Source: Cristatella mucedo
Lineage: Eukaryota; Bryozoa; Phylactolaemata; Cristatellidae
Assembly (NCBI GenBank): GCA_009760855.2
Contig: WPIO01000018.1
Coordinates: 4,595,001-4,657,000 of the forward strand
Length of the DNA: 62,000 nt
Reading direction: 5' to 3'
Each line of letters starts with the position of its first letter. The stretch's first letter is position 1. The notes under the pieces are model-generated. The model saw only the letters and a list, made by a program, of their open reading frames with translations. It did not search any database and was not told where the DNA came from. Shown here in pieces: positions 44,509 to 55,735 of the stretch. A program made the position numbers and the translations under genes.

Positions 44509-44660
44509 GTTTGGTCTAGGGGTTATGGTGCTCGCCCCGACCAAGGTCTGACTGAGGTCGTGGGCTCGAGCCCCGAGGCATATGTGAAGCGCTTGAATAG
44601 AGATTAGGTTCTCTTGGGGCGCTATATAAATGAATTATATATATATATATATATATATAT
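44509..44660 (+). mobile_element. SINE family S1, best-preserved copy
   Basis: The head TGGTCTAGGGGTTATGG resembles the 5' half of a Glu/Asp-type tRNA. GGTCGTGGGCTCGAGCCCC is at the B-box position. The tail GAAGCGCTTGAATAGAGATT, GGTTCTCTTGGGGCGCTATA, then AATGAATTATATATA, mirrors the LINE B end (AAAGCGCCTAGAAAGAGATT, GTTCTCTGAGGGCGCTTTAT). Both fold into an outer GCGC stem and an inner AGAGA/TCTCT stem. Confidence 0.9.
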
Positions 44661-45142
44661 CTGACCTCATGGCTGGAGTTTGCTTAGCTCTGGCCTAGAG
44701 CATGACTCAGCTCAACTGCCAAGGCAGAATTTCCTGGGTTAAATTACGCTGCTTTGGATTTTATTCTACGTTGGCCATAAATTATCGCACAATCAGTTTC
44801 TAGTCTTTAAAATTAAAAAACCGCGAACATGCCGCGTCGAGAGATCTCGCCCTCCCCTCCCGTTGTACTCCTCCGGCAGCCCTTATATTCAATGCATGCG
44901 TTGTTTTTTGCACTGTTGGGCCATTGTTCGTTCCGAACCCGCCCGACTGCTGGCGGCAGTTTGTGGTAGATTGATGTCCCCACAGATGCCGCCAATGCAT
45001 GGATTTGGGCAGGACTGCCGATTCATCATCTGCCCATCCACCGGTCGTGAGCTTGCGGCTGCGTAGGCAGTCTGAGAGAGCTATCGCGAGGCCTCCGCCC
45101 AGTGCTCGCAGGCTGCAAGCGTGCGTGTTCCTTCACAGTAAC
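44661..45142. other. No gene recognised
   Basis: Mixed sequence; nothing recognised. Confidence 0.4.
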
Positions 45143-45423
45143 ACGCTCGCTATACAACACAAATAGCATGGTTAGGGGTGACATGCACAGGGTCAGCATT
45201 TCAGTAAGATTAGTGTCAGCGTGCACAGTGTCAGCACGCATAAGTATATAAAAGACGAATCACAGGGACCCACTAAATGCTGTCATAAACAGATGCGCTT
45301 TTAGTTTCTTTTAAATGTGTGACAAGTCAGGAGATGTCGTGACGCAGGTAGGGGGTAAATTCCAGGCTTAAGGAGCATACCAACTACAGGCACGGTCTCG
45401 AAAGGATCTGAGGTTTGTACGAG

Positions 45424-45604
45424 GAGCTGCTTACGTGACGGCTACTACCGCTACATCCGTATGTACGCTCGCTCGCGTATGTTGCCTGCATATGATATAT
45501 GATATATATATATATATATATATAACCGTCGTCGTCAACACCACAACTGGCTTGTGGGGGCAACGTTCATCTTCGTCGGGCCGCCATCCTGCTCACGAGC
45601 CCCT
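45424..45604. other. Unidentified insertion within LINE B4
   Basis: LINE sequence stops after GTTTGTACGAGG and resumes with CAGTACGATGCATAGCCTGG. The interval replaces about 35 bp of LINE and holds ordinary sequence plus a (TA)n run at 45,505-45,532. It matches none of the families seen here. Confidence 0.6.
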
Positions 45605-47326
45605 ACAGTACGATGCATAGCCTGGTGGGGGAGTACATCTGATGGGTAGGATGGAGCCAAAGAATGAAGGGACCAAAAAGTGAGCGAAAAAACCTTGAAG
45701 TCGATGCGTTGCTTGACTGGGAGCCAGTGCAGATCGGCGAGAAATGGTGTGATGTGGCAACTGCCACGCTCACGACAGACAAGCCGAGCTGCAGAGTTGT
45801 GCACGAGCTGTAAGCGCCTGATTGCACCGGCCGGTTGGCCAGCAAGCAATGAGTTACAGAAATCGAGACGGGATTTCACAAATGCATGGACCAATTTAGA
45901 TGTGGCATCCCTATCTAAATGAGCCCAAATTTTAGCAATGGTATGCAGCTGAAAGTAGGCAGACTTGACTGTGGAGCTGATGTGGTCGTCCAATGAAAGG
46001 TCACTTTGAAACACAACGCCTAGATTTCGCGAAGATTCAACGAGAGATATATTCGTAGATCCGACTTTGAGCGTTAGCCTTTCAAATTTACGAATCACAC
46101 TTGGTTTTTTCATAACTACTAGTTAGTTTTATTATCATGCAATTTAAGAAAATTTGCTGCCATCCATGTGCGGATGTCATCAACACATGCAGCAAGAGAG
46201 CTGAGAGAATTCGACGTGCTCGAGGGCTGGTGGGGATCAAAGCGAGGAGCAAGAGCAACTGAGGTACAACTGAGTGCCATCCGCATAGAAGTGAAAGCCT
46301 AGATTGTGCTTGGCAACCGCATCGGCAAGAGGAAGATTACAAACCGTGAAAAGAACCGGACCAAGTACGGAGCCCTGAGGTACCCCATATTTCAGAGGTT
46401 CCTCGGATGATATTTTTTCATTGACATCAATAATCAGGAGTCTCCCACTGAGATAGGACCTCAACCTTTGCAGGAAAGCGCCAGTAATGCCCGGGCGAGA
46501 TGAGAGGCTCTCAAGAAGGACTTGGTGATCGATAGTATCAAAAGCTGCCAAAAGATTGAGAAAAACAAGCAGAGATACTCTACCCATGTCTGCATACCTA
46601 AGTAGGTTGTTGTACACTCAAAGCAATGCTGACTCTGTGGAATGATTAGTTCTAAAACCAGGAATGATTAGTTCTAAAACCAGACTAGAACTTACTAGCA
46701 AGGTTTAAAGTTTCAATATATGAGTTAAGATGGTTTCCAACGACTGGTTCCAGTGTCTTTGATAGGAACGGTAGAAGGGAGACTTGCGGAAGTTGCTCAC
46801 GTTCTCTTGGTCTAGTGTTGCTTTCTTGGGTAGTGGCATGACTACAGCTTTTTGAAAGGTGCTGAGACACGACCTGAGGCTAATAACATATTCATGATGT
46901 TAATTGTGCATGGCCGCAGCAGATTAATGCATCCTAAAAGCAGGAAAGTGGGAATAGGGTCAAAAGGACTAGTTGTCTTCTTCGATTGGGATATGAACTT
47001 CAGGACGAGGTCACTAGTGACCTGCTTAAACGTAGACATTGAGGTGCTGCCATGGAATTGACAGACCGCATTCCGGGGGATGCTGCCATCTTAGGGACGG
47101 ACTCCCTGATCGCTTGTCTATCTTCTGGACTAAGAAGCTAGAGACGCGATCAGCTAGATCATCACAGGGGTCATCAGATAAGGAGCTAACCTAGTAGCGG
47201 TTGAGTAGATGTTTGATCGTCGACATCAGCATGTTTAAATCGTGTATCTGTAATTCAACAATATTTTTTATAGAAGCTAGACTTGCCTTTGCTAGGATCG
47301 ATTGATACGATCCACGCACGCACTCA

Positions 47327-47367
<41 letters not shown>

Positions 47368-48430
47368 ATATATATAATTCATTTGTATAGTGCCCCAAGA
47401 GAGCTTAATCTCTATTCAGGTGCTTCGCATATGCCTCCGGGCTCGAGCCCACGACCTCAGCCAGACCTTGGTCGGGGGGGGGGGGCGAGCACCTTAACCA
47501 CTGGACCAAACCAGCTCGTAAACCAGCACTTCAAACCAGCACTAGTCTTCATATGCCTGTCGATCGACAGTCGGTCCTGATCTTTTGTGTGCTTTTTAAG
47601 CTTCCGCTTAATAGAATTAGCTAGTGTAATTTCTGTGGTAAATCATAAGCCGTCTGGGCGAGGGTGCACAGTGCGCTTAGTCAGAGGCAAAAACTCGTCG
47701 AGCTTTTCAGCGAGTGTCGTGTTGTAGCTATCTACCAATGATGACAGGTCGGAAGGAGATTGAGCAGCAGAGGCAGGGGAGATATTCTCGCCCGGATTGC
47801 ACGATGTCAAGGGTCTTGAGGTTTCGCGATTCACAGGGGTTTTAGATGATGATGAGGAGGGCACACATTGTAGACTGGATGAGATTTGAATGTGGTCAGA
47901 TTAGCAGGATTTGGTAACAATTGGTGATGACAAAGTGCAGTTATATGAGAAAATTTGGTCGAGTGTGTGACCCTTGATGTGAGTAGGGCCATGTAGATGA
48001 GCTACAAGAGACAATGAGTTAGCCAATGCACAAAATTCAGTGCTGAAGGCGTCAGAAAAGTTATCAAAATGAATCTTGAAAACACCCATAATAAAGAAAG
48101 GTCGATTTCTTGCACACAGAATCGAAATGAGATCGGAGAAACCTGAGATAAAGGAGAACTTCGTATCTGGTGGGCGATTGACTACTGCCACCATCGGTAG
48201 CTTGTTGTCTGGTGAAATTAAGACAATCTATTCGAAAGAGGGTACTGCAAATGGCTTGAAGTCGAATTTTGAGTGCGCCGTAATTGCCAGTTCACCTCCA
48301 GTTTTGTTCGATCGGGTTGTGAAAGAAGAAGAAACCAGTCGTTATTGCGTCTTTACTTGTCGGGCAGTTTACCGATTTTAGCCAAGTTTCAGGCAAAGCG
48401 AGCAGGTTTTTGAGGCCGTTTTAAGAAATA
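45535..48430 (-). pseudogene. LINE B4 ORF2, disrupted
   Basis: Endonuclease blocks lie at about 48,430-47,900, the linker RPLTSCNPGENIS near 47,820, and RT blocks at 47,039-46,685. The palm at 46,617-46,237 has LLAAFDTIDHQVLLESL and YGVPQGSVLGPVLF. The active-site motif reads FYADGTQLY, so the second catalytic Asp is Gly. The C-terminal block with SLVESSRNLGVVFQSDLSLD runs 46,113-45,612. Frameshifts, the SINE and the active-site change make it dead. Confidence 0.86.
47330..47518 (-). mobile_element. SINE family S1 inserted in LINE B4
   Basis: On the plus strand: a (TA)n tract, ATTCATTTGTATAGTGCCCC, AAGAGAGCTTAATCTCTATT, GCTCGAGCCCACGACC and GGACCAAACCAGC, the inverse of S1. A poly-G run (from about 47,477) interrupts the head. 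The flanking LINE is interrupted between its GATCAGGACCGACTG and TCGATCCTAGCAAAGG blocks. Confidence 0.88.
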
Positions 48431-49107
48431 ATGTTGCTTACTGCTAGGGGGTTTATATCACATTGAGCGAGGATTCCACAGACGAGAGTTCAGTTTGGCC
48501 GCCGGAGTTATAACAGGCCCGATGAACACTAAGTTAGAGCGATTCGCAGTGACGACTGAGGGAGAGCGAGCCGAGCGGCTCCAGACAATGCTGGGACGTA
48601 CCAAACGAGCGAGTACTCAGCTCCCAGTTCCCGCCAAACGAGCGGCATCTCAGCCGGTTGCCGCGGCCGCGCGGCTGCTCTGGGGCGCTTTTCTTTTGTT
48701 AATGCATAGTTCACGAATCTTAGCAACAGAAGTAACATCTAGGAATACATTTGAATTAAGATTACGAAGCGATAATAAGCAGGAAGGTTATAACTAGCAT
48801 GCAGGTTACTAGCCGCCTGCGTACCTAACGCCGCCGCCAGCATGGGAGACCCAGCAGCCCAAAACGATAAGCGTTTAGATGTCCACAGGCACGCAATTTC
48901 TTACGCACTACGGTCAAACAACATCAAATCTGCTTTAAACAGGTCTTAGCTGTATCGGTTTTTGCATGCAATGTTCGCACGTACTTCGGTTTTCGGAAGA
49001 ATTCTGCAGTGGGTAGTGAAACGCGTGTGAGCGAGCTTGGTATGCCGCGACAAATGGCTAGAGACAGGCGAGCGTCATTGGCTGTAGTATTATCTCACTA
49101 GATACCT

Positions 49108-49250
49108 AAACTAAACTATAATTTATTTGTTCAGCGCCCAAAGAGAACTTAATCTCTATGCAGGCGCTTTGCAAATGCCTCTGGGCTCGAGCCCACGACC
49201 TCAGCCAGGCCTTGGTAGGGGCGAGCACCTTTACCGCTGGACCAAACCAT
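49108..49250 (-). mobile_element. SINE family S1
   Basis: TAATTTATTTGTTCAGCGCC, AAGAGAACTTAATCTCTATG, GGGCTCGAGCCCACGACC and GCTGGACCAAACCA are the inverse of S1. It lies about 100 bp outside the 5' end of LINE B4. Confidence 0.88.
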
Positions 49251-49744
49251 AATGAAAACGATCTTAAACTATATCGAGATTATTACGGCAGCACAGAGAG
49301 GAGCAGGCGTCACTGCATCGTGGCAATTACGACTTCGACGTATCATGTAGTCAGTAGTGGAACGGCGTGAACAATCTAGCTTAATACAACTTTATTTTAG
49401 TTAAGCAATCTGCGGGGTATGATGGACAGACTCCAGTGTCCATAGTCTCGTGGGAGCATTCTGGCAGACCTTTGAAATGCAGTCAGCAGCTTGATTACTG
49501 CGAATGGGAACAAGAAGTCTGCTTCATTTGCTTTTGCGACACGTCGATTCGGCAGCCGTATCGCAGTCGTAGCCGGGCACGTAGTTAGCTGACGCGCATG
49601 TGAACGAAAGTTGTGGCATGGCGTTCGTCATTCGTTGCTTAAGTCATCGTGCAAGAAGCGGGCAAATGAACAAGAAGAAAATTTGACAAAATCGCGACTA
49701 TAAGTCGTAGTGTAAACGTTGAACGCCCGAAAAAGACATGCCGT
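49251..49744. other. No gene recognised
   Basis: Nothing recognised. Confidence 0.4.
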
Positions 49745-49912
49745 GTTATGTTTATGTTTATTGCTTATCGAGCATGCTACCACTAACCAACCCTTCGATT
49801 GTGCTTCCTGTGCAGCAAATGTAGAGCAAATCTTAAATGTCTAGAAAGAGATGCAGTTTTCTGAGGACGCCACGTCAAAGATATTTTTATTATCATCGTT
49901 ATTATTATGCAG
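49745..49912 (+). mobile_element. LINE B-related solitary 3' tail
   Basis: GAGCATGCTACCACTAACCA, CCTTCGATTGTGCTTCC and GTGCAGCAAATG, then GTCTAGAAAGAGATGCAG and TTTTCTGAGGACGCC, with an ATT-rich end. An insertion (AGCAAATCTTAAATG) lies inside the hairpin lead. Confidence 0.75.
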
Positions 49913-52900
49913 TCCTTTTAGGCGACGCGCACAATTGTCACCGTGCCGAATATTGCCAAAATCCCAGCTCGTCGCCAGCGTAAATCGGCAGCACGCACGG
50001 CATAGCCAAATCGCCGCAGTCCACATCGTCGAGAAAGCACGGACCCTCACCGAGCGCGCAGCAACGAGAGTTAGAGCATTAGCAATTGCGGTGCTCGCTG
50101 CGCAGTTTGCCAGCAGCAGCGGCGGCGGCGTCGGCGGTAATTCGGACTGCTTGTATAGCAGCAGCAGCGGCAGCAGTTCATGGCGTCAGCAGCTTGCACG
50201 GTCGCAGACTTGAAGCAAACCGTCGCGAAGTCGCTCGGCGCTGCGGGAGCGACCGCGCAGGGAGCGGCGCGTGCGGAAGAATGACTCTCTCGCCCTCGTC
50301 GCTGCTCGCGAGCCGAGGCGAGCCTGACAGCCCGCGGGCACCTGCACCTGCACCTGGCGCCGGCGCGTTATCGGAACCAGGCTCCGCCTCGACGCTCGCG
50401 CGTAAAACCACTCCACTTTACGTCTCGCGTAAAATCGCGTGACTCTTAAAAATCTGGCTTCTCGCGCAGTGAAAGTTGGAGGATGTCTGCGATTTCTCTG
50501 CACGCACGGAGCTTCAACTGCAGGCCTGCACCTGTGCTGGTCCCATTGGTCGCAGCTTCGCCCTCGACCTCTTCTAGATTGACCGCTATAAATTCGAGCC
50601 TGCTGCCGTCGTGAGCGTCGTGCGTCAAGCGCTCAAGCGGTCAAATAGTGCCAAATAATAACTGCGAATTATAACAATTATGTATTAATCGTAATTATCA
50701 AGGTCATCGTAATTCGGACATGTACGTTGGATATTTGCAACTGCTGATTCTGACGTTGACATGCCTCTGCAAACTTCCGGGTATCCAAACGCTCAAGGCC
50801 GGTGCGTTTCAACTATTTTGCCGCCCAGTTGCCAGCGCTTCCTCGCGAACTCTTTGGAACGAGCGTCGACTCTTATAGCCGCTCACTCGGTCGGTCGGTC
50901 GGTCGGTGTAGCGCAGTTCCGCCCCCGCAATTATCTCTTATCGTAAGTTTCTCCTTCCGCAGCAAGAGTTCCTATTATTTCAGTTTTCATTATGAAGTTG
51001 TCTCTTCGAAGTCAAAATGTCGGCAGAGCTGCTACTTTAGCTTTCAAGCGCTCCAGACTGCTCTCGGTAAATTTCTCAATTCAGTCAGTAAAGGAAATCC
51101 ATCTGTCGGATGCAATTTAGTCGCCAGTATAGGCACGAGCAACGAGACAGTGCTCTGCGCAGCGGAACTGGCGAACTGATCCTCGAACGGGTCCTCTTAT
51201 CCGGCACTTCCTACACCGGATGTTAGAAACGAGCGCAGAGACTTCCTCGTCCGGATAGGACCGCTGGGCCGCAAGCCAGACGCAGCGCTCGCAGCAGATG
51301 TTGTCCCCGTCACCGCACGATCAACACTGGGCGAAGCCAAGAGCCTTGGAATCGCGGCCAGCGACTTGCAGATGCAGCACCAGTGACGCACCCACCGAGC
51401 GCTAACTTTCGACGGTAGCGGAACTCGGCTATCACGACGATCACCCACGCCTTAAGATAACCAAATTTATATCCGTGGCGTACACAAGTCCGTTTGACGG
51501 CGACAGCGGGCTACGGGCGACTGACGGTCGCCTAGTCATTCAAACGCCGCCTCAACTACGGCGCACAGCTCAGCTCAAGCCACCAAGGCTCACCGACTCC
51601 CCGACGGGCTGCGGCTTTTATGCTACCTTGGCGACAGATTCTCGCCTATTCAGTTTAATGAGCCTAGTCAGTCATAATCCAGGCCGACTTGGCACGACGC
51701 CGTTTCAAGGTCTTGGCTGAGAAGTAGAAGCTACGTCTTAGCTTCATTTAGTTCATCGTTTTACCGTCCACCCCAGTCTTTATCGGTCTTCGTCGGTCTT
51801 GCGCTGCTTCCCAAAATGTCGGTGACGAATGCATCGGAGACGGAAACATAGGGAACCGAGAACAAACCGACCGCGTAAAACCGGGCTTTATACTACTTCT
51901 GCTGCTGCTGCTGCTGCTACTGCTACTGCTACTGCTACTGCTGCTGCTACTACTACTACTATTACTACTAATACTTCGGAGCGGCTCAGAGCGGCTCGGA
52001 GCGGCCAGCGGCGCCGAGCGATCGTGCACTTTGGCTTGCAAAGCGCAAAGCGGCCGCAAAGCAAAGCCGCAAAGCAAAGCCGCAACCCGCAACCCGCAGA
52101 GCGGCCGCGGAGGGAGCTATCGAGTGCGACTGTGGGCGCTTGCGCGCGGGGGGGGCGTCGAGCCTTCGGCGCGCCGCAGCAGGCAGGGAGGGAGGGAGGG
52201 GCTGGCGGCACTTTCTTTTTGTAAACATATTTCATCTGGCGACGTAAGCCGGTTGCCGCTGGGGCGCCCCTGGGTGCATCTCTACGCACGTCGGGTGGGC
52301 CGCGAGAGCCGATTAATTTCTCTTTGGACAGGTGCTAAAAAAATCTGCCATCGCGGCGTATTCCGCCGGCTCGCCGGCGGCGAGCCTCTGGTCTTCGAAA
52401 GCAGGGAGTAGCCAGTTCGCGGCCGAATGGCGCCTCGGCCGGCGAGCGACGCAGAGCGCGCGCCATTTTGGAACGTCCGGAAAACGAGATGCCCCCTCGA
52501 GGCGCGCGCTCGTCGTTCCGACGACGCACCGCTTCCGAGCTGACGTCAGAGCTTACGAGTCGCAGCGAATGGCGAGCTGAAGCTGTCCCGAACGTCCGCC
52601 AAGTCGTCGTTGGGGGGGGGGAGCGTCAGGCATTGTCGCCTCTGCTCGTCCTGCGTCCTTCGCTGTCGCCGCGGCTCGAGGGCGCTCGATCGCGTCGCTG
52701 CGTCGCCGCTCGTCGCGACGCCTAATGCTTTTTGCTTTTTCAAACAGCGTTTCTCCGCGTCGTCGCGGCGCCGCTAACGTTTTTCGCGAGACGCCGCGGC
52801 GAGCAGATGGGCTGCGACGGGCAGTGCCGCCCGAGGAGCATTCTCGCCGCTCGCGATCGCACTGCGGTCTTCCCCGATTGGTCGGTCGCTTCTCCTGGCT

Positions 52901-53284
52901 CTCGGGGCGTCGCTACGCGCCGGAAGTCAGTCCCGGTAGCGGTCCTCTGCAGTCGCTCTCCGAAATTGCGTGATGGTTGGAGGTATCCGCCGCGGCCGCC
53001 CCGGCGGCCAGCCGGGTCGCAGTTGAGCGTAATGACGCGAGCACATTATTGCCATCTACGACGCATTAGCGGCGCTGCAATTACCGCCTCAAGCGCTCTC
53101 CACTCGCATAGCGACCCGACGTCCACGAAACTAACCCGTCTATGTACAGTGGAACTGCAACTTTCGGCATTTCGTAGCTGTAAATAGCGAATTCAGCGAG
53201 AGACGACCGCACAAGCTGCGACAGGAAGCACTGCGAGACATCGCTTCCCCTGCGAGATAAGATTGTAGTGGAAGCGGACCGAGA
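49913..53284. other. Long stretch, no gene recognised
   Basis: Contains (CGGT)n near 50,885, the CTG/CTA tract listed next, AAAGCGCAAAGC-type repeats (52,035-52,090) and a G homopolymer near 52,611. Arg/Ala/Ser-rich frames show no known domain. Confidence 0.5.
51895..51975. repeat. (CTG)n/(CTA)n trinucleotide tract
   Basis: About 80 bp of mixed CTG and CTA triplets pass into ACTATTACTACTA. It would read as poly-Ala/Thr or poly-Ser/Val depending on frame. Confidence 0.95.
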
Positions 53285-53390
53285 CTCCTTCAATTACAGT
53301 ATATTAAAGTGCCTGGAAAGAGATTAAGTTACCCGAGGGTGCTACACAAATGTATTATTATTATTATTAGTATTAGTATTATTATTGTTT
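53285..53390 (+). mobile_element. LINE B-related tail 1 of a cluster
   Basis: TTAAAGTGCCTGGAAAGAGA, TTAAGTTACCCGAGGGTGCT and ACACAAATG, then (ATT)n. The end resembles S1 as much as LINE B. Confidence 0.75.
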
Positions 53391-53424
53391 GCGTGGTCAG
53401 CCGCGGGACTAGCTGCAGTCAGCA

Positions 53425-53530
53425 GAGTCGTGTTTCCTTTGCAGCAGATGTAAAGCGCCTAGAAAGAGATCGAGTTCTCTGAGGGCACATTATCAAGTGT
53501 ATTATTATTATTAATATTATTATAAATAAA
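53425..53530 (+). mobile_element. LINE B tail 2 of a cluster
   Basis: TTTCCTTTGCAGCAGATG, AAAGCGCCTAGAAAGAGATC, TTCTCTGAGGGCACATTATC, then (ATT)n. Close to the LINE B consensus. Confidence 0.85.
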
Positions 53531-53539
53531 AATGCCTGG

Positions 53540-53758
53540 TCAACCCTTAGTGCGGCGTGACGTCACTCCCTGTTACATGGTTCCACATGTCGACCATGTG
53601 CACGTCACATCTAATGATGTTATGCTCGCTGGCATTGCGAATGCTACCGCTAATCGTGCGGTTATGCTTTCTTTAGAGCATTTTTTAAGTGCCTAAAAAG
53701 AGATTCAGTTCTTTCACGGCGCTACACAAACATATATGTTATTATTATTATTGTTAAA
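53540..53758 (+). mobile_element. LINE B-related tail 3 of a cluster
   Basis: A longer piece with CATGTGCACGTCACATCTAA (3' UTR-like), GCGAATGCTACCGCTAATCG and TTAAGTGCCTAAAAAGAGAT, TTCTTTCACGGCGCT, then (ATT)n. Its left boundary is uncertain. Confidence 0.65.
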
Positions 53759-55165
53759 ATTATTCGGGAACTTCCTGCATCTACCTAAAATGCACTCGCA
53801 GCGCTCGGCCGGGCGACGAGTCGCCACCGTAGCCGTGGCAACGCGCCGCGCCGGAAGCACAGCTCGAAGGCGGCGGCGCGAGTGGGCCTCCAGCACGCTA
53901 GCCGTGCGAGAAAAAATTAACGTGGCGCTCGCTTGCTGGAAGTCGGACCGCTAGCGCGAAGCGAAGTTCCGCAAGCCGTGAGTAGAGGGACGTCGAAGGC
54001 CGGCTCGCGCGCTCGCACCTCGCACCTTCAGCACATTCGCCGACCTTCTTCCGGTTGCCCAAGGTCAAGCCGAAGTGTGCGAGCCGCGAGAGGAAGGGGC
54101 AAGAGGTTGAGGTGAATGCGCGAAGCACAGAGCGCATTCCCAGCGACGCAGGAGGAGTCACTCCAAAAGTCCACTTACGCGTACGACCACGCCGATGGCC
54201 GAGGACGACGCGCGAATCTCTCGCGCGAACTTCCGGCTCGGGCATTTCCGGCTCAAAGTGCAACTCGCGAGGTGAAGCCGGGCGGAGCCAGCCATGAAGT
54301 GTGGAAGTGAGGTCGTTGGTCGAAATGGCAGGTCTCGGCGATCGGGGAACTCGATCGTCTCGACTGTACCTGCGGATACTGCTTGCGGAGCAAGCTGCAC
54401 GGCCTGACCTTGACCTGATGCTGCGCCGATGCCGAAGCCGCGAATGTGGCTCAGCAGCACTTTGCTGAGCTGATCCCGTACCGTGATCCTCTAGGCTCCG
54501 CCCGGCTCGCAGCGCGCGAAGTGCCGGCGCCGGCGCTCAGCTCTTCTCGGCTGCAGCAGCAGCAGCAGCATCTTCAGTCGAGAATTTCGAGAATTTTGCT
54601 ACGCATTCCAACTTTGAGCAAACGATCGCTTCAACGGTCGTTTCGGAGGTCGCTTCGTAGGGCGCGCGCTGCAGGTGCTGCTGCTGCTGACGATGACCGG
54701 GTCTTGTCATCACGAATGTGCGACCAGCGGTGTCGGAAGCGTCGAATGACGGCAAACATGTGCGCTTTTCCAAACGACGCTCGTTGCTAGCAGCGCCTGC
54801 CCGTAGGACGCCACACCTGCTGCGGTGGCTACGCTGGCGTGCACAGCCAGTCGGTACTGCGACCTCGTAGTGGACGTGAGGTGGATGCTTGCGGTGAATA
54901 TCCATTTCCGAAGAGCCCCGTTGGACTGTCGGACGTCGAGGCGTTGGGGTGTTTGCCCCTCAATGCTAAGAGGGGGTTGAGGCGGAGAGCGGCCGGCGGA
55001 GAGCAAGGGCTCGGCGTATGTATCGCTAGGAATAGAGCGGAAGTGGCTGCCGCTGTCGTTCCGCCGCCGCTGCTACACACTTGTCGCACACCGAGACGAC
55101 CCGCGGACTTGTCTAAGGTGCCCCCGCCCCCTGCTCGCTGCCCCCCCCGCCCCCTTCTCCACCTA
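53759..55165. other. No gene recognised
   Basis: Includes a short CAG run (54,554-54,571) and CTGCTG near 54,678. No known domain in the available frames. Confidence 0.45.
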
Positions 55166-55322
55166 ATGTAACGTATCTCCGTCTGTAACTCCACAGAGCC
55201 ACAAAGACTACGCGGGTGTTACGTAGGAGAGTTTTGTGTAGCGCACCCACAGCCTAAGCGGCTTTTGGTACGCTTTCGGTAGCCAACAGACTTCGTCTCA
55301 CGCAACAAAGAGAAAGTGGGCC
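55166..55322 (-). mobile_element. LINE A-type 3' tail
   Basis: GTATCTCCGTCTGTAACTCC, GTGTTACG-AGGAGAGTTTTG, GCCTAAGCGGC and CAACAGACTTCGTCTCACGC are the inverse of the LINE A end (58,835-58,975). Confidence 0.9.
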
Positions 55323-55607
55323 CCGCCCCCTCCGCTACCACCGGCCAAAAGGCGATGGCCTCCTCGCGGCAGTTTATTAGCGGTTACCGAATTGTGAGTC
55401 GTACAAAATCACATGCATCATAATCCTGTGACTATTGCGTGGCAGATACAAAGATGAGAATCGAGAATTGGAAATGGATGGCCTGCGAATAAGGCGGACG
55501 CCTCGCGCCGCTTTGACTTGTAAGCCAGTTAGCGGCAGACGACGACTACCACTACTACCGCAGGTAAACGTTCTCAAGCATACCGGTGGAATCGCCGCTG
55601 TGCGGGT
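55323..55607. other. No gene recognised
   Basis: Nothing recognised. Confidence 0.4.
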
Positions 55608-55735
55608 ACCGGGGCTGCCGAATGCGTGCCGAAAGCCACTCAGGCTGTGAGTTCGCTACACGAAACTCTCCTGCGTAACACCCGCACATGGTCCTTATGT
55701 CTCTGTGGAGTTACAGTCGGTGATGCATTCCACTA
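55608..55735 (+). mobile_element. LINE A-type 3' tail
   Basis: CCGAATGCGTGCCGAAAGCC, GGCTGTGAGTTCGCTACACG, AAACTCTCCTGCGTAACACC and TCTGTGGAGTTACAG match the LINE A end, in opposite orientation to the copy at 55,166-55,322. Confidence 0.88.

Larger units (their letters stand above)
45143..49010 (-). mobile_element. LINE family B, copy B4 (minus strand)
   Basis: Read from 49,010 downwards it shows the 5' UTR shared with B2, endonuclease (GHTLDQIFSYN), linker, reverse transcriptase and C-terminal region. It stops in the 3' UTR at about 45,143 without the hairpin tail. An S1 SINE sits at 47,330-47,518, an unidentified insert at 45,424-45,604, and a 22-bp direct duplication (ATGATTAGTTCTAAAACC) at 46,639-46,682. 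It carries more of the endonuclease than B2. Confidence 0.88.
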
